Source: Proteles cristata cristata (taxonomy: Eukaryota > Chordata > Mammalia > Carnivora > Hyaenidae). From it: DNA of 64,000 bases. Position 1 is the first letter of the stretch. Each line of letters opens with the position of its first letter. Below are positions 1 through 11,809 of the stretch, piece by piece. Where the stretch lies: positions 682,001 to 746,000 of the forward strand of contig JAESUZ010002554.1 of the NCBI GenBank assembly GCA_017311185.1, in the 5' to 3' direction. Position numbers and translations under genes: made by a program. Below the pieces are notes generated by a model. That model was given only the letters and a program-made list of their open reading frames with translations. It did not search any database and had not been told where the DNA came from.

Positions 1-1495
1 AACAGAAGAAAACAAAATGGTTCTTTTGAGGCCATGGCACTTAGTAACAGAAATGAAAGAGCCAGTATGGCCAGGAAAGTTCTGCCTTCTGCAAAGACGC
101 AGCATGTGGCCATGCACAGAATGGGGTTTGAAGGCAAACAAAGCAAAGCCTCTCCCTTTATATCACTCTCCTCAACATGTCTGCCTTGTCCCTTGGACCT
201 TACTCTTCTGGCAAGAAAGAGTACTACTAAAATACAGGACTTACATTATGTATATCTATAAGGATAACAGGTCAACATTTATCTGATATCACCCTTAGTA
301 AACATTTGCTAATTTTTGCCTGCCACAATCTTCTCCCTTGTTTTGGTAATAGCGTATCAAATTTCCTTGAAGAAACTATCCCTATTCCATTTTCAATCTA
401 CACAGGTAAAGTAGGACTACATGAACTACCTTCTGCTTCTGGAGCTATTCATTGGACCCAGATCTGTCAATTAGTAATTGATAATTACTAGAGAACATAA
501 CCCTCTCTGTGAATGGTGAAGGCATGGGCATATGACCACCCAAGCCGGATCAATGGGAGCTCTACCCAGGACCTTACTAGATCAACTGAGAAATAAATGG
601 TTGATTCATCATAGTTTCTAAGCTGGTGTGTTGCAAAGCTTAAAGCTGTTGGTGATTAATTCTGTCACTACATCCTGAGAGCCAACCTAAGAAATGATGC
701 AGTACCAGAGAGAGCAAACATGAAAAGTGGAGAAAGACCCATGATTGACGACAAAATGTGAATATCTGGATTTAGTTGTGCCTGAAACTGTATATTAGGA
801 AATGTGAAGTGATATTCTATTTGACTGGCTTTCTTTTTTTTCTTATACAGTTTTAGCTGTGCTTTGATCACATGTAACCAAGAATACTAACTAATTCACG
901 TGCTATTCATATAAATTAATCACAAGTGGTCCCTGGTTATTAATCTTAGAACTCACTTAAACTTTGATTTGTATGTCCCTTCACAAATACTTTTCTAGAG
1001 CAGAACTGTACATATTCCATAAGTTTTGCTTTAGGCACAGATCAAACATAATGGAATTCTAACATGCTTATTCTTATCTAATCATGGACACATCAAATGA
1101 GCCAACCAGAACCAAGCCTGATGAAAATAAGACATAGGATGGAGAACTCTGAATGAGTATTTAGAGACTGAGAAAGGTGAACCGAAGTCCATATGGGAAA
1201 TCTTTCATTATTTACAAAGAGTAACATTTTTTAGAGCATGTGAAAGTTAGAAGACCTTTCCATATACCGTATATGCTTCTTAATCCTCGCAATAAATTTG
1301 AAAGGAATTTAATTTTGCTCATCCTTTTTTAAAGAAATTAGGCTCAAAGATACATAATTTATTTAAGAATCCAGAACTAGTATGTGATGGGCCTTGGTCT
1401 AATCTTTTTTATTTTGACAAATATTTATGGAGTAACAACTCCGTGCTAGATGCTCTCTAAGTGCATGAACAACGATGAAGAACAATAAAGGGAGA
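1..1495. other. Gene-free, mostly unique DNA
   Basis: No open frame here resembles a known protein; the longest run is under 90 codons. The last 100 bases (from about 1410) include a 'caaatatttatggagtaacaa'-type stretch that may be a second decayed MIR. Nothing else can be supported. Confidence 0.6.
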
Positions 1496-1990
1496 TAACA
1501 TTATTGTTGCCTTTACTCTATGCTAGACACCATCCTAAACACTTTTCCTTGTGTTCACCTCCTTAAACTTCACAATGATACTGTCAAGTTTGTAGTATTA
1601 TTGCTGTCCCCAACTTTAAAAAGAAGACATTTTTAGAGCGGTTTTAAGTTCATAGAAAACTTAAGAGGAAGTACAGAGATTTCCCATATGCCTCCCTGCC
1701 CCCAGGGCATAGCCTCTCTGATTACAAGCATCCCCAAGACAGCAGTACATTTGTTACAATTGATGAACCTACATTGACACATCATAACCACTCAAGGTCT
1801 GTAGTTTGCCCTGGAGTTCATCTGTGGATTGTACAAATATTTAATGACCTGGATTCTTCAGCAACATACCCTTTTTAGAGAATGAAGAAACTGAGGGAAG
1901 ATGAGAACAACCTACTTATGAATCTAATGGGAAGGATTAAAGCTCAGATATGAACCCCAAGGAGTCTATAGCCATACATCTATCTTCCTA
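1496..1990 (-). mobile_element. MIR SINE, minus strand, split by an L1 fragment
   Basis: The left part (1496-1612) has the order seen in an antisense MIR: a 'tatgctagacaccatcctaaacac' type block followed by a 'cttcacaatgatactgtc' type block. The right part (1866-1990) continues with 'gaatgaagaaactgaggg' and the 'aaagctcagatatgaacccc' block. The 253 bases between the halves are L1 3' UTR. Both halves are strongly diverged, as expected for a Mesozoic SINE. Confidence 0.6.
1613..1865 (-). mobile_element. L1M-type 3' UTR fragment inside a MIR
   Basis: Read on the minus strand this is the 3' end of an old mammalian L1. It contains the 'gggaaatctctgtacttcc' and 'ttttaggttcacagcaaaa' type blocks in degraded form and the 'gttacaattgatgaacctac' motif on the plus strand. 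The same blocks recur at 61783-62181 and in the opposite orientation at 4338-4665, which supports the assignment internally. Strongly 5' truncated; no clear TSD. Confidence 0.7.
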
Positions 1991-2232
1991 GGCACTGCTC
2001 TTGTGGTCTTCTAAGTGCCAGACCCCTGGAGTCTTTGAGTATTTCTGAGTTCTGTGAGGTCAAGGTAATTTTCAAAGATATGATTTACCTTTTCCACTAT
2101 GTTGGTCTGGTGCAAAATAATGGTGGGTAAACAGCTGGTGTCATTGCAATGGCACCAAACTGTACATTAGTCATTGTTTTCACATACTGAAGAAAAAATT
2201 TTCTAATGCCAAGGGCATTAAGAAATTTCTTG

Positions 2233-2433
2233 AGAGACACCTGGGTGGCTCAGTTGGTTAAGCATCCAACTTCGGTTCAGGTCACGATCTCGTGGTTATT
2301 GAGTTCGAGCCCTGCCTCAGGCTCTGTGCTGACAGCTCAGAGCCTGGAGCCTGCTTCGGATTCCGTGTCTCCCTCTCTCTGCCCCTGTCCTGTTCACACT
2401 CTGTTTATCTCAAAAAAATTTTTTTTTCTTAAA
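2233..2433 (+). mobile_element. Felid tRNA-derived SINE (SINEC_Fc-like)
   Basis: Head 'gacacctgggtggctcagtt' with the pol III A-box region, B-box-like 'gttcgagccc' near 2302, the 'gtgctgacagctcagagcctg' body, a pyrimidine-rich stretch and a tail of A and T runs. No convincing TSD was seen. It lies in otherwise unique DNA. Confidence 0.88.
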
Positions 2434-2689
2434 TTTAGACAGTAGAAAGTCCTTGATAGGGCAGTAAAATTATTAATTGTATTAACCCTTAACCCTTAAA
2501 TACAGATCTTTTTAATAGTCTATGTAACAAAAAGTGACATAAAATGTTAATAACACGAAGTATGAGAGTTTTGTTGAGGAAAAGTATTTATGTGATTGAA
2601 TTAAGAGATGAACTAACCACTTTTTTCATGAAACACCACTTTATTGCAAAGAAAAGAGTCAAATTAAGATTATTCATTCCTGAAATTTT
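2434..2689. other. Unique AT-rich spacer
   Basis: No gene or recognisable repeat. It includes two imperfect TTAACCC-like units at 2482-2500, too few to mean anything. Confidence 0.5.
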
Positions 2690-3015
2690 GTAGATAACTG
2701 CTAAAAGATGAATGAAATCAGCTATCAAAATTTATCAGATGCAGTGAAAGTATGCTTAGAGGAAATGTATAACATTGAATGAATGTACTAGTAAGAAGAA
2801 AGACCTAAAATAAATAATCTAAGTGTCCTCCTTAAGAAACTAAAAACATAAGAGTGAATTAAACACAAAGAAAGTAGAAGTAAAGAAGATTAGAGCAGAA
2901 ATAAATGAAATTAAAAATAGAAAACTAAAAGAGAATAAAAGAAACCAAAAGCCAGTTGTCTAAAAGATCAATAAAATCAATAAGCTTCTAGGAAGGATAA
3001 ATAAGACAAAAAGAA

Positions 3016-3029
3016 AGAAGACACAAATT
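3016..3029. repeat. TSD of the young L1, copy 1 (agaagacacaaatt)
   Basis: Perfect 14-bp match to 3916-3929. It flanks the whole insert, including the 128-bp block beyond the first poly(A), which is why that block is read as part of the insertion. Confidence 0.85.
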
Positions 3030-3030
3030 A

Positions 3031-3166
3031 TTTTTTTTAATTTTGAAACTATGTTTTTCTTAAAAGACTGTATTAAAAATACAAAACAAAAAGTAGTGTG
3101 TTTACTGGAAAAAGCATTACACCGAAATTTAGGAACCTTAAGCTCTAGCATTAGCGAGTTATAAAC
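3031..3166 (-). mobile_element. Candidate 3' transduced segment with its own poly(A)
   Basis: Between the L1 poly(A) (T14 at 3167-3180 on the plus strand) and the TSD lie 128 bases that are not L1, followed on the minus strand by a second A8 tract (3031-3038). A variant polyadenylation hexamer, AATACA on the minus strand, lies at 3074-3069, about 31 bases before that second A-tract. L1, poly(A), unique DNA, poly(A), TSD is the classic order left when an L1 transcript reads through its weak terminator to a downstream site. The source locus is unknown. Confidence 0.72.
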
Positions 3167-3917
3167 TTTTTTTTTTTTTTACAGATAGTTTATTGTCAAA
3201 TTAATTTTCACATAACACCCAGTGCTCATCCCCACAAGTGCCCTCCTCCATGCCCATCCCTCCTCCCCCCCACATCCACCAGTCCTCAGTTTTTGTCAGC
3301 ATTCAAGAGTCTCTCATGATTTGCCTCTCTCCCTTTCCCCCACCATTTCCGCCCTTCTTCTCCCCCTTGGTCCTCTGTTAAGTTCCTCCTAATCCTCCTA
3401 TACGTGCACACATATGATATTTGTCCTTCTCTGCCTGACTTATTTCGCTCAGCAGAACACCCTCAAGGTCCATCCATGTTGCTACACATGGCCAGATTTC
3501 ATTGTTTCTCATTGCCATGTAGTATTCCATGGTATAGATAAACCACATCTTCTTGATCCATTCATCTGTTGATGGACACTTAGGCTCTTTCCATGTTTTA
3601 GCTATTGTGGAGAGTGCTGCTATGAACATTGGGGTACATGTGCTCCTATGCATCAGCATTTCTGTATCCCTTGGGTAAATTCCTAGCAGTGCTATTGCTG
3701 GGTCATAGGGGAGTTCTATTGTTAGTTTCCTGAGGAACCTCCACCCTGTTTTCCAGAGGGGCTGTACCAGTTTCCATTCCCACCAACAGTGTAGGAGGGT
3801 GCCCGTTTCTCCACATCCTCGCCAGCATCTAGAGTTCTCTGATTTGCTCATTTTAGCCACTCTGATTGGCGTGAGGTGGTATCTCAGTGTGGTTTTGATT
3901 TGTATTTCCCTGATGAG
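3167..3917 (-). mobile_element. Young 5'-truncated carnivore L1 (3' end of ORF2 plus 3' UTR)
   Basis: Minus-strand order: the last ~180 codons of ORF2, an open frame at 3926-3378 containing '[20 protein letters not shown]' and ending '[10 protein letters not shown]', then a ~200-base 3' UTR and A14. The encoded C terminus is almost identical to that of the L1 at 20221-20822, so both belong to one recent subfamily. It is truncated at about 3917, where the L1 sequence and the TSD share a few bases. It landed inside the old plus-strand L1 and carries a candidate 3' transduction. Confidence 0.92.
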
Positions 3918-3929
3918 AAGACACAAATT
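3916..3929. repeat. TSD of the young L1, copy 2
   Basis: Matches 3016-3029 exactly. The old L1 reading frame resumes immediately after it. Confidence 0.85.
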
Positions 3930-4337
3930 CTTAATATCAGAAATGAGAGAACCTCAATGCTACGACCATAAATTTAGTAGTCTAGGTGAAACGAACCAGT
4001 TCTTTCAAAGACACACAATTTGCCAAAACTTATACAATAAGAAATTGACAATTTGGATATCTATTAAAGAAATAGAATCATTAACTAACAACCTTCCAAA
4101 ACAGAAAGCACCAGGTCCAGATGTTTCACTGGCAAATTCTATGAAATATTTAAGGAAGAAAGTATATCAATTCTCTACAATTTCTTTCAGAGAATGGTAG
4201 CAGAGGAAATACTTCCTAACTCATTTGTTGAGGCCAGCATTACTGAAATACCAAAACCAGACAAAGACAGTGCAAGAAAAGTACAGATCCATCTCTCTCA
4301 TGAACATAGATTCAAAAATTCTCGAAAAAAACCTTAA

Positions 4338-4665
4338 ATCAGTGGTTGCCAGCGGTCGGTAGGGAAAGGATACATAGGCCACACGTAGAGGCTTTTTAGG
4401 ACAGTTAAAGTACGCTGTATGATACCATAATGATGGAGAATGGCAGTTATACCTTTTTCCAAACTCATAGAATGTACAGCACCAACTGTGAACCACAGCA
4501 TAGACTATGAACTCTGGGTACTGCTCTGATGGGGGTTGATCATAATGGAAGGCTGTGTGTGTGTGGTGGTGGTGGGGGAGGGAGCATATGGGAAATCTTT
4601 GTACCTTCCCCTTAATTTTATTGTGGTCCTAAAACTACTCTGAAAAGCTAAAATTTCCATTTAAA
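4338..4665 (+). mobile_element. L1M-type 3' UTR, end of the old plus-strand L1
   Basis: It opens 'cagtggttgccagcggtcgg', then the 'catagaatgtacagcacca' and 'tgggaaatctttgtaccttcc' blocks, and ends in 'aaaactactctgaaaagcta' before an A-rich stretch. This is the 3' UTR order of old mammalian L1s and the reverse complement of the blocks at 1613-1865 and 61783-62181. It follows truncated ORF2 without the RT core, so an internal deletion lies at about 4337. Confidence 0.75.
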
Positions 4666-5689
4666 AACAATGAGTATGTCATTGCAAGGCAATGGCTGAT
4701 GGCATTTGTTGCCATCCCCAAAATTTAAGCTTTTAAATGAAAGCTAGGATTTTGAAAACTTTGTGTATGTCACTATGACCTTAATAGCATCCTAATAATT
4801 TAAGAGATTTTTCTCATGAGATTAGTGATGACATTAACAAATGAAACTTGTTGATATCCTGTCCTGAACTATGTCAGAATTGGAGAGCTCATCATAAAAA
4901 CAGTTAACCAATATTGATTCAGGTGATCAGTATATGATATTAAAAAATCATTCATAGGTAAAAGATTCTTTCAAAGTGCAAGGCATTGAATTATAACGTA
5001 ACAGATTATGAGAAGTTCATTAAGATGGTTTCAGATTTCATTTTGCAACTAACCTTTAAAGAACTACCTCTTGTCAATTGTTGGTATAATATCAAAGAAG
5101 ATTGTAGGCAATATTTTGATTCTTTTCATGTCCTTTAACCAAAATGATGTATCACAACAAATTGAATGTGGAAACCCATGTGACAATGTAGCTTTCTTCT
5201 GTTTTCTTTTGCTAAGCCAGATATTAAAGAGATTTGCAAAAATATAAAACAATGTCATTCATTGCATTAACTGTATATTTGGGGAAACAGTTATTTTTCT
5301 AATGAAAAATATTACTCATGTTAAGATGCACTGGATTTTACTATTTTTATTTTCAAATGACTCAATAAACATGTAAAAAATTTCTCAGCTTTAGTTTTTA
5401 GTACAGTAAATATAGATAGATATAACTTACATAAATAGTGTAAAAGCCCTTTGAGATCCTCAATAACTTTTAAGAATTTGAGAGGATACTGAGGCCAAAA
5501 AGTCTGAGAGCCATGACACTATATCTATCCTACCTCTCAAAAATAAAACAGATGTGCTTATAGTTCCACCTTAGGTAAATTGCCTCTTAAAGGGAATGAA
5601 ATGGGATAAACATATAAATAAAATAGTTATCATTGAAGAAAATGTTTTGGAGTAAGTAAACACAGGGTTGTGATGGAGACTAGCCAGGG
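4666..5689. other. Gene-free unique DNA
   Basis: AT-rich, with no open frame over 65 codons and no repeat I can name. Short near-repeats such as 'cattgcaaggcaatgg' (4681) look incidental. Confidence 0.5.
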
Positions 5690-5860
5690 TGTTACTCAGG
5701 GGAGACCTCTTGGGGAAGTAACAATCTGAGATGTGAAGAATGGTAAGATGTCAGCTGTGCAATGAGCTGAGCTAAGAGAACAGTGACTTGGGCATGGGGA
5801 ATAGCAGTGCAAAGACCCTGAGGCAGTAAAAGTTTGGACAAGGTTCCAGAATTGTATCAT
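5690..5860 (-). mobile_element. Probable L2-type LINE fragment
   Basis: 'aatagcagtgcaaagaccctgaggcag' (given here only as a description of 5803-5826) is the antisense of a block common in old mammalian LINE fossils. A sister block occurs at 29938-29958 and the sense version near 37510-37550. Very diverged; edges uncertain. Confidence 0.4.
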
Positions 5861-8800
5861 TCCAAAACCCATGCTTTGCTCTCCTTCTCCTAAACCACAA
5901 CTGATTTCTCTTAGGCCAGCTATGCTCTGGCTCTTGGAACAATCCATCTGGAAAATGGAGCAGAGATTGTTTTGATTCTTCTTAAACGATGGCTTCACAG
6001 ACAGTTCGTTGGCAGGTTAATCAGGAGCTTGTAGACAGCCTTCCATTTTCTCTAAGGAGTAGAACTCTCAAGTGCAATGCTTGTCAGCAGTGCCAGGAAA
6101 GTGCTGTTGCAAGAAGTAGGGAAAGGGTGGAATTTAATTTTACAGGGAGAAGACTTAAGTGCGACCTATAAATTATGTAGCTATTTTTCTATACCTTGGC
6201 CTCAGTCTGGAATTTTTCAAAATAAATTATTTGAGCCAACTTCACTGTGGTTGCAGATATTACGTCGTGCACTGTGGTCTGTGAAGCATGTGTCTTTTGC
6301 TGATCCGGCATTTTGCAAAACTGCTGTGACCTGCTGAAGAAAGTGGCAGTTCCTAGTGAAAGTGTTAGCTCATTTCCCACTGCCCGAGACACTTACAGGG
6401 GACTCAGAGGTGGAAAGCTGAATGTCATCTGTATAGTAAGCGAGGAAAACTATAAGCAGTATTTCACTCAACCATGGGATTTCCTTCTATTTGCAAAAGT
6501 CAGAGACTAATAGATGGCTTCACCTCCTGGAGTAAGCCCTTATAAATCAGTAACTATGCAAATATTAGAGGAATACTTGAGTCAGTACCATGGTGCAGAC
6601 TTCCTGGTAAAAGCACTACAGCAGATACAGTGGGAGACCATGAAGGACTAGGTACACGTGGGTCAACATGACACAAAACAGTTGAGTGACTAGGACAATT
6701 CAGGCAACCAGTGATTCGACTCGTACATGACATCTTTGATACAGCCTTGTAGTCCAAGGAACCCATGTTCATGGCTGGATGTTGGGTAAGCAAACTACAG
6801 GTACTTTCATGCCTATGATAGGTAATAAGAGGATTCACCTCATGTTTGCCTTCTCTTCCTCTCTCCATTCCCTTTCCCTTCATGGAAAGGTAACTACTTC
6901 ACAGTTGCAGTCGTCACCCATATGTCAGTCACTCAAATATTAATCGCCAGTCCTGACTGGACATCTTTGCCACAGAGCTGCATATTCAACTCAATGCCTC
7001 ATATCCCAACTCAGTGCGCCCCCCACCCCTGCCTTCAGTGTTAATGTTGTCTTCTGCTTCCCATTCTTGCACATGGCTGCTTTTATTTTCCAGGTTTTTT
7101 GAGTTAAAATCAAGAAGTCACTGATGACTTTCTACTTTATGGTTCTGGTGGAACCAATATTTAAGTCTTGAGCCAGGAAAGCCCAGTGCTTGTAAACTTA
7201 AATTCAGTCATCTTAATATGATCCTGTGGAGCTCACCCGTATCCAGCTGGGCTTGAGTCTCTGTTCTAGGACAGTAAAATTGTAAGACAGCAATGCTGAG
7301 ATGAGTGAAAATCATCTAAAGGGAAAATAGATGACTTTCCATTTGTTGAGCTCACCGTCTCCCTGAAATGGACTTGGAATTTTTATTTCTTTCTGAAGAG
7401 TTAGCAATGTCTGTGATTCCTTTAAAATGTCTTTCATCCTCCTTCCTATGCGTCCTGGCTGTCCCTACCACCAACCTAGAATCTAAATTTGTATCATCAC
7501 AGACATAAGTTTTATTCATATATTCCCAGCTGTTCTCTCTGTTTACAAATTTTACCCATTCCCAGCCATCCTGTAAACATGACTGTCTGTGGCTATCAAT
7601 TGCACGGAATCTATAATGCCTCCCTTCTTTGATGCCTCAACTCTAAGGCTCTGCATGAATTGAGTAACTGTTAGTTGAGGCAAGTCTGGTTTTCATAACT
7701 CCCAAAATGCATCCTTAAGTACAAGCAGCCTCAGAATCTTACAGTATGGACAAGCATTCTTGCTATTATGTCTTTAATCAAGCTTTTTCATCTTTAGAAA
7801 ATACCCTCTCCATTTCCTTGTACTTTTATAAAGACCCAAGGATTATTATGAAAGAATCAGTCTGAGAAGAGAGAAATAAGGCACCCAAACTATTATAAAG
7901 ATGGATACCCTGTTATGGAGTGGAGGAATTCATTTTAGTGCAATAGTGGTTGAGCTACTCATATTATCCACACAGTGTTTTTCTCCAGGAACTGTGCCAA
8001 AGTCTTGGGCAGAAACAGCAGTTAAAAAGAAAAATGATTCTGCTAAAATTTCAATTGTGACCTTGAATGCAGTGCTTTATAGTTTGTAGAGGACAGGAAA
8101 GAATAAAGAACAAGCACAAGAAAGGATGATTGAAATATCATGAATGCGCAGAACAGGGAGCATGAAGCTGACAAGCTCACACCAGGAATGGAGAATGAGC
8201 CAAGAAACATCCGGGGTGACCACCAGAGAAGCATCATAACTCACAAGGTCTGAGGAAAGGGAACATGGCTGGCACCATCATGTGGCAGTAGAAATTGCTA
8301 CACTGTCTATATTTACTGCACTGGCCTGAGGAAATGACAAAAAATTCCAGTGTTAGCTAAGAACAATGAATTCACAAGCATGGGAGTTACTCTCTGGGGT
8401 CTCCATAAACAATCTGGGAAAGAGCAAAATTCAAAGAGCATTAAAGCTCCTGTGATTCTCATAATTCCTCTGAGAACAGAATGAAAGAAATTCAACTTTG
8501 CTACTGTGTTTGTGAATTGATTTAACCCACAATCTGATGAAGCCTGGGACACATGACTGTGAGTTTTACCTAGGGTGATTACACATCCCAGTTGTCAGAA
8601 ATAGCCCTGATGTGTGCACAACTCCTGTAACTGACTGTCCCAGTGTCCCAGTGTGGAGGAAAAATTATAATTTTTCGCTTGGTTCTTCCTTCCATATGTA
8701 CAATAATATTCACCTTTTGAGATGAGCAATGTTCAACTCTTATATAGCTGCAGACCCCAAACTTAGAGTCTGAAAGTGAGCTTCAATTTCAGGGCTCTTA

Positions 8801-9064
8801 TCTGACCGAAACTTGACACTGGAAAGAAACTGATGGAGATTGGTGCTAATTTTTTCTTGGGCTTATGTAACATTTCTCCTCAGTTTCTAACTGAAGGCAG
8901 AATTCTCCAGAATCTTGTCTGCTTTTGCTGTACTTTCCAAGTTATTTTCTTCCATTCTGACCCTTTGTTTTCTTTTTCACTGTCACTGCCAGGAGATGAT
9001 GTGGTTAGGGGAGGTAAACAATTACATAGTTGCTCGTTTCCCTTACACCATAGCAGGTGAAATT
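5861..9064. other. Gene-free unique DNA
   Basis: Several short frames exist, for example 60 codons from 5989 and 86 from 6077, but none shows a domain, splice-site logic or codon pattern that supports coding. No young SINE or L1 occurs in these 3.2 kb, the longest such stretch in the left part of the window. 8570-8690 may contain a decayed transposon. Confidence 0.5.
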
Positions 9065-9260
9065 TGTTGAGCTCCTTCACATTTGTTATGCCACAGGAGC
9101 ACTGTGATTCTCTCACCAGTAATAACTCTTTATTTGCTACTTTATAGATGAAGAAATCAGGTTCAGGGATATCATGAGGTTTCTCAAGTTGTTAGAAAGA
9201 ATCCTGGGGAGTCTAAGGCAAGTCCTCAAAGTTTTAGTCCAGATTTCTTTTGACTCTAGA
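9065..9260 (-). mobile_element. MIR SINE fragment
   Basis: Antisense MIR features: 'tttatagatgaagaaatcagg' around 9143-9163 (the 'attttacagatgaggaaact' block), followed by a degraded 'gtcacacagc' region. No TSD, as expected at this age. Confidence 0.5.
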
Positions 9261-9530
9261 AGGTTCCCTTGAAAGTTTCCCCACAGTTTCCATCATCTCA
9301 AGTACTGGCAAGGAGACTTCTGTAAATCTAGCACAGGCTTCATCTTGTATTACGCAACTTGATACTTATTTTCTGAAACTGCAGGCCTTGTAAGGGCTCG
9401 GAGAAGAGCACAAAAATTACTTCTCTATTCTATATTTCAATTGTCTTTTAAATTACTTAGTATATTCATGTTTATGTTCAGACTGCTATGAATTGTTTCT
9501 CCTCTGGTCCACACACCTTCAAGGTGCAGG

Positions 9531-9576
9531 ATACACACACATACACACACACACACACTCACACTCACACACCATA
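9531..9576 (+). repeat. Imperfect (CA)n microsatellite
   Basis: CA dinucleotides broken by two T substitutions and running into a short TA stretch. The interruptions suggest low mutability. Confidence 0.9.
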
Positions 9577-10099
9577 TATATGTATAAAGAACTAGGACAC
9601 TAGGGGGTATGTATCTTTATTGGTCTCTATCAGGTAGCCTTATATGGATATCATGTAGTTGATACCAGCCAGAGTGTTTGAATAGTGTGAATAAGTAAAC
9701 ATCTTTAAAAGTGCAACATTTGGGAAGAAATGATACATCACACAAGAAGATGGGCTCTGTCAGTATTTCACCAGATATTTATTGAGTTCTCTCAAGTGTA
9801 TCCTCAACCTCTATTAATATTAATGGATGTTCCACATGTTTTAGGAGAAAAAAAGCTTATTCTTTGTCATAAGAGAAATACAAATCTGAATACTTTTAGA
9901 GACTGATGGCAATTCTGATGGCAAAGAATAAAAGTGGAGCACAAGTTTCACAATTGAATTATTCTGGGCAAAATGTCCCAGTAGGTTGCTCGGACAATTT
10001 TATTTCTTGGGCAGCAAATACAGAGAAATTAATAACTCGGGCTTTTCACTCACTACACATGATACTCACTTATCCCAGAAAGATCCTTTTAAATTTTTA
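9577..10099. other. Gene-free unique DNA
   Basis: No recognisable repeat. Open frames of 105 and 68 codons at 9906-10223 overlap each other and a C-rich stretch, and have no recognisable similarity. Confidence 0.45.
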
Positions 10100-11585
10100 T
10101 TTAATTGTATTCACTTTATTATACTCTCCTTTAACCCATCACACTGTCATTTCCCTACTCCCCCTACCCCCCACCCCCCACCTTTGGGCTGAACTCATTC
10201 TAAAATATTCAATGCAGTCTTAGGGGTGTGTATAACCTTGAAAGATATATAGCATTATTTTAAGTGTATTTATGTTTTCGTCTGTATAACTATTAGCTTC
10301 CAGATCTTGTTTCAGTTTTCATTTCTTTGTTGACTCAGGACTTTTTTTGCCCCTTAAATTTATCCTTGTTGTTATCAGCCTAGTTCATTACTTGTAATTG
10401 TTTTGGAGTATGACCTCATTACAAATGTATCCACTGCATTTGACTTATCCATATGTGCAGTAACAGACATTTAGGTCACCTGAGTGCTCTGTTTCCCTAA
10501 ACAATGCTCTGATGAGCCTCCTCACACCTGTCCTCTTATAGAGATGGAGGAGAGTTTCTCTGACATACACATACAGGAGGAGTGGGAATATTTGCTGTGA
10601 GAGATACCGTTACTTATTTTACTACGCCATGCTAAATTACTATCCAGAAAGGCTGTAGCTGGTGAACCATTCACTAGCTGTGCATGAAGATTCCTTCACA
10701 ATTGCAAAAACACTTGGCCTAAATCCAATTTTATATTTTTGTTAAATGATGGATGTGAAGTTCTTGTTTTAATTTGTATTTCTCAGATTCCTATAAATTT
10801 GAGTATCTCATCATAAACTTACGTTGAGCTTACTTTTTCTTTTCTGATTTCTTTGTGATTATTACCTTTTTCTAGTTAATTTTCTACTATACATATTATT
10901 CTCTTCTCAGTATGCCATTCATCAGTTAGAGAATTTAAATTTTGATGTAGTCAAATCAATCTCCTTTCCTCTGGAATATGTGTGTTTTTTTGAGTGTTGT
11001 TTAGAAATATTTTCCAACCTGAAGTTCGCAAAGATATTTTCCTACATTTTCTTCTATTGGTTATTGGTTTTGTAGATTTTTAATATTTTGTTTTTTATTT
11101 ACTTATGGTTTATATTATATCACATATGAGGTAGAGTTCTTTACACAGCGAGTCTATTTCTCCCAGCAATATGGAAGTTAAAATGTATTTTTTTCCAGTG
11201 ATTTTTCATGCTTCCTGAATCATACAAAAATATATATGCATTAATTATCTTTCTGTATGATATTTGTTTCAGTATTATTTTTTTATTTCACTAATGCATT
11301 TGCCTGTAAACATTAGTATAACATTTTTATTAATACATTTTTATAGTTTATGTTAATAAGTGGTTAGTCTTGTAGTTCCTATTTACTGTTTTTATGAAAC
11401 TTTAACTTCACTGAACATTTTAGAATCAATTTTCAAGTATGCCTTCAGAAGATCTGTAATTTTGAGTAGAACTGCATTGAATTTGCTTTTTCTTTTGAGA
11501 GAAGCAAGATCTCTAAAATGTTATATTATTTGATTGACAAAGACGGTATCTCTCCCTTTATTTAGATATTTCTTTTTTATTATCT

Positions 11586-11602
11586 TTAATTAACTTTTAA
11601 AA
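11586..11602. repeat. TSD of SINE at 11603, copy 1
   Basis: ttaattaacttttaaaa, 16 of 17 bases identical to 11810-11826. Confidence 0.75.
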
Positions 11603-11809
11603 TTCTTTAATGTATATTTATTTTTGGGAGAGAGAACAGAGCATGAGCAAGGGAGGGTCTGAGAGAGATGGAGACACAGAATTTGAAACAGGCTTCAGGC
11701 TCTGATCTGTCAGCACGGAGCCCGATGTGGGACTCAAACTCCCAAACCATGTGATCATGACCTGGGCGAAAGCTGGACACTTAAACAACTAAGCTACCCA
11801 GGCGCTCCG
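11603..11809 (-). mobile_element. Felid tRNA-derived SINE
   Basis: The minus-strand head is at 11809 ('ggcgctcc' on the plus strand). The 'cagcacggagcccgatgtggg' body and B-box complement are clear, and the tail complement is 'ctttaatgtatatttattttt'. It has a 17-bp TSD with one mismatch and is inserted in the ancient L1. Confidence 0.88.

Larger units (their letters stand above)
2690..4337 (+). pseudogene. Old L1 ORF2 remnant, interrupted by a young L1
   Basis: Translated in pieces, this resembles L1 ORF2 between the endonuclease and reverse-transcriptase domains and the start of the RT domain. A Lys/Glu-rich stretch lies at 2840-3010, and at 4066-4200 there is a frame with '[18 protein letters not shown]', the conserved L1 segment just before the RT core. 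Around 4290-4337 the 'ISLMNIDSKILEKNL' type motif is visible in another frame. It is broken by stops and frameshifts. A younger minus-strand L1 occupies 3030-3915, and the old reading resumes on the far side of its TSD. After 4337 it jumps directly to 3' UTR, so most of the RT and C-terminal part is deleted. Confidence 0.78.

Noticed and set aside
2482..2500. TTAACCC repeats, possible interstitial telomere
   Set aside because: Only two imperfect units.
3378..3926. 182-codon minus-strand open frame
   Set aside because: It is the ORF2 C terminus of a young L1, not a host gene.
5989..6337. Two overlapping frames with Cys-rich text, considered as an exon
   Set aside because: Cysteines are not in a zinc-finger spacing; frames overlap; no clear splice sites flank them.
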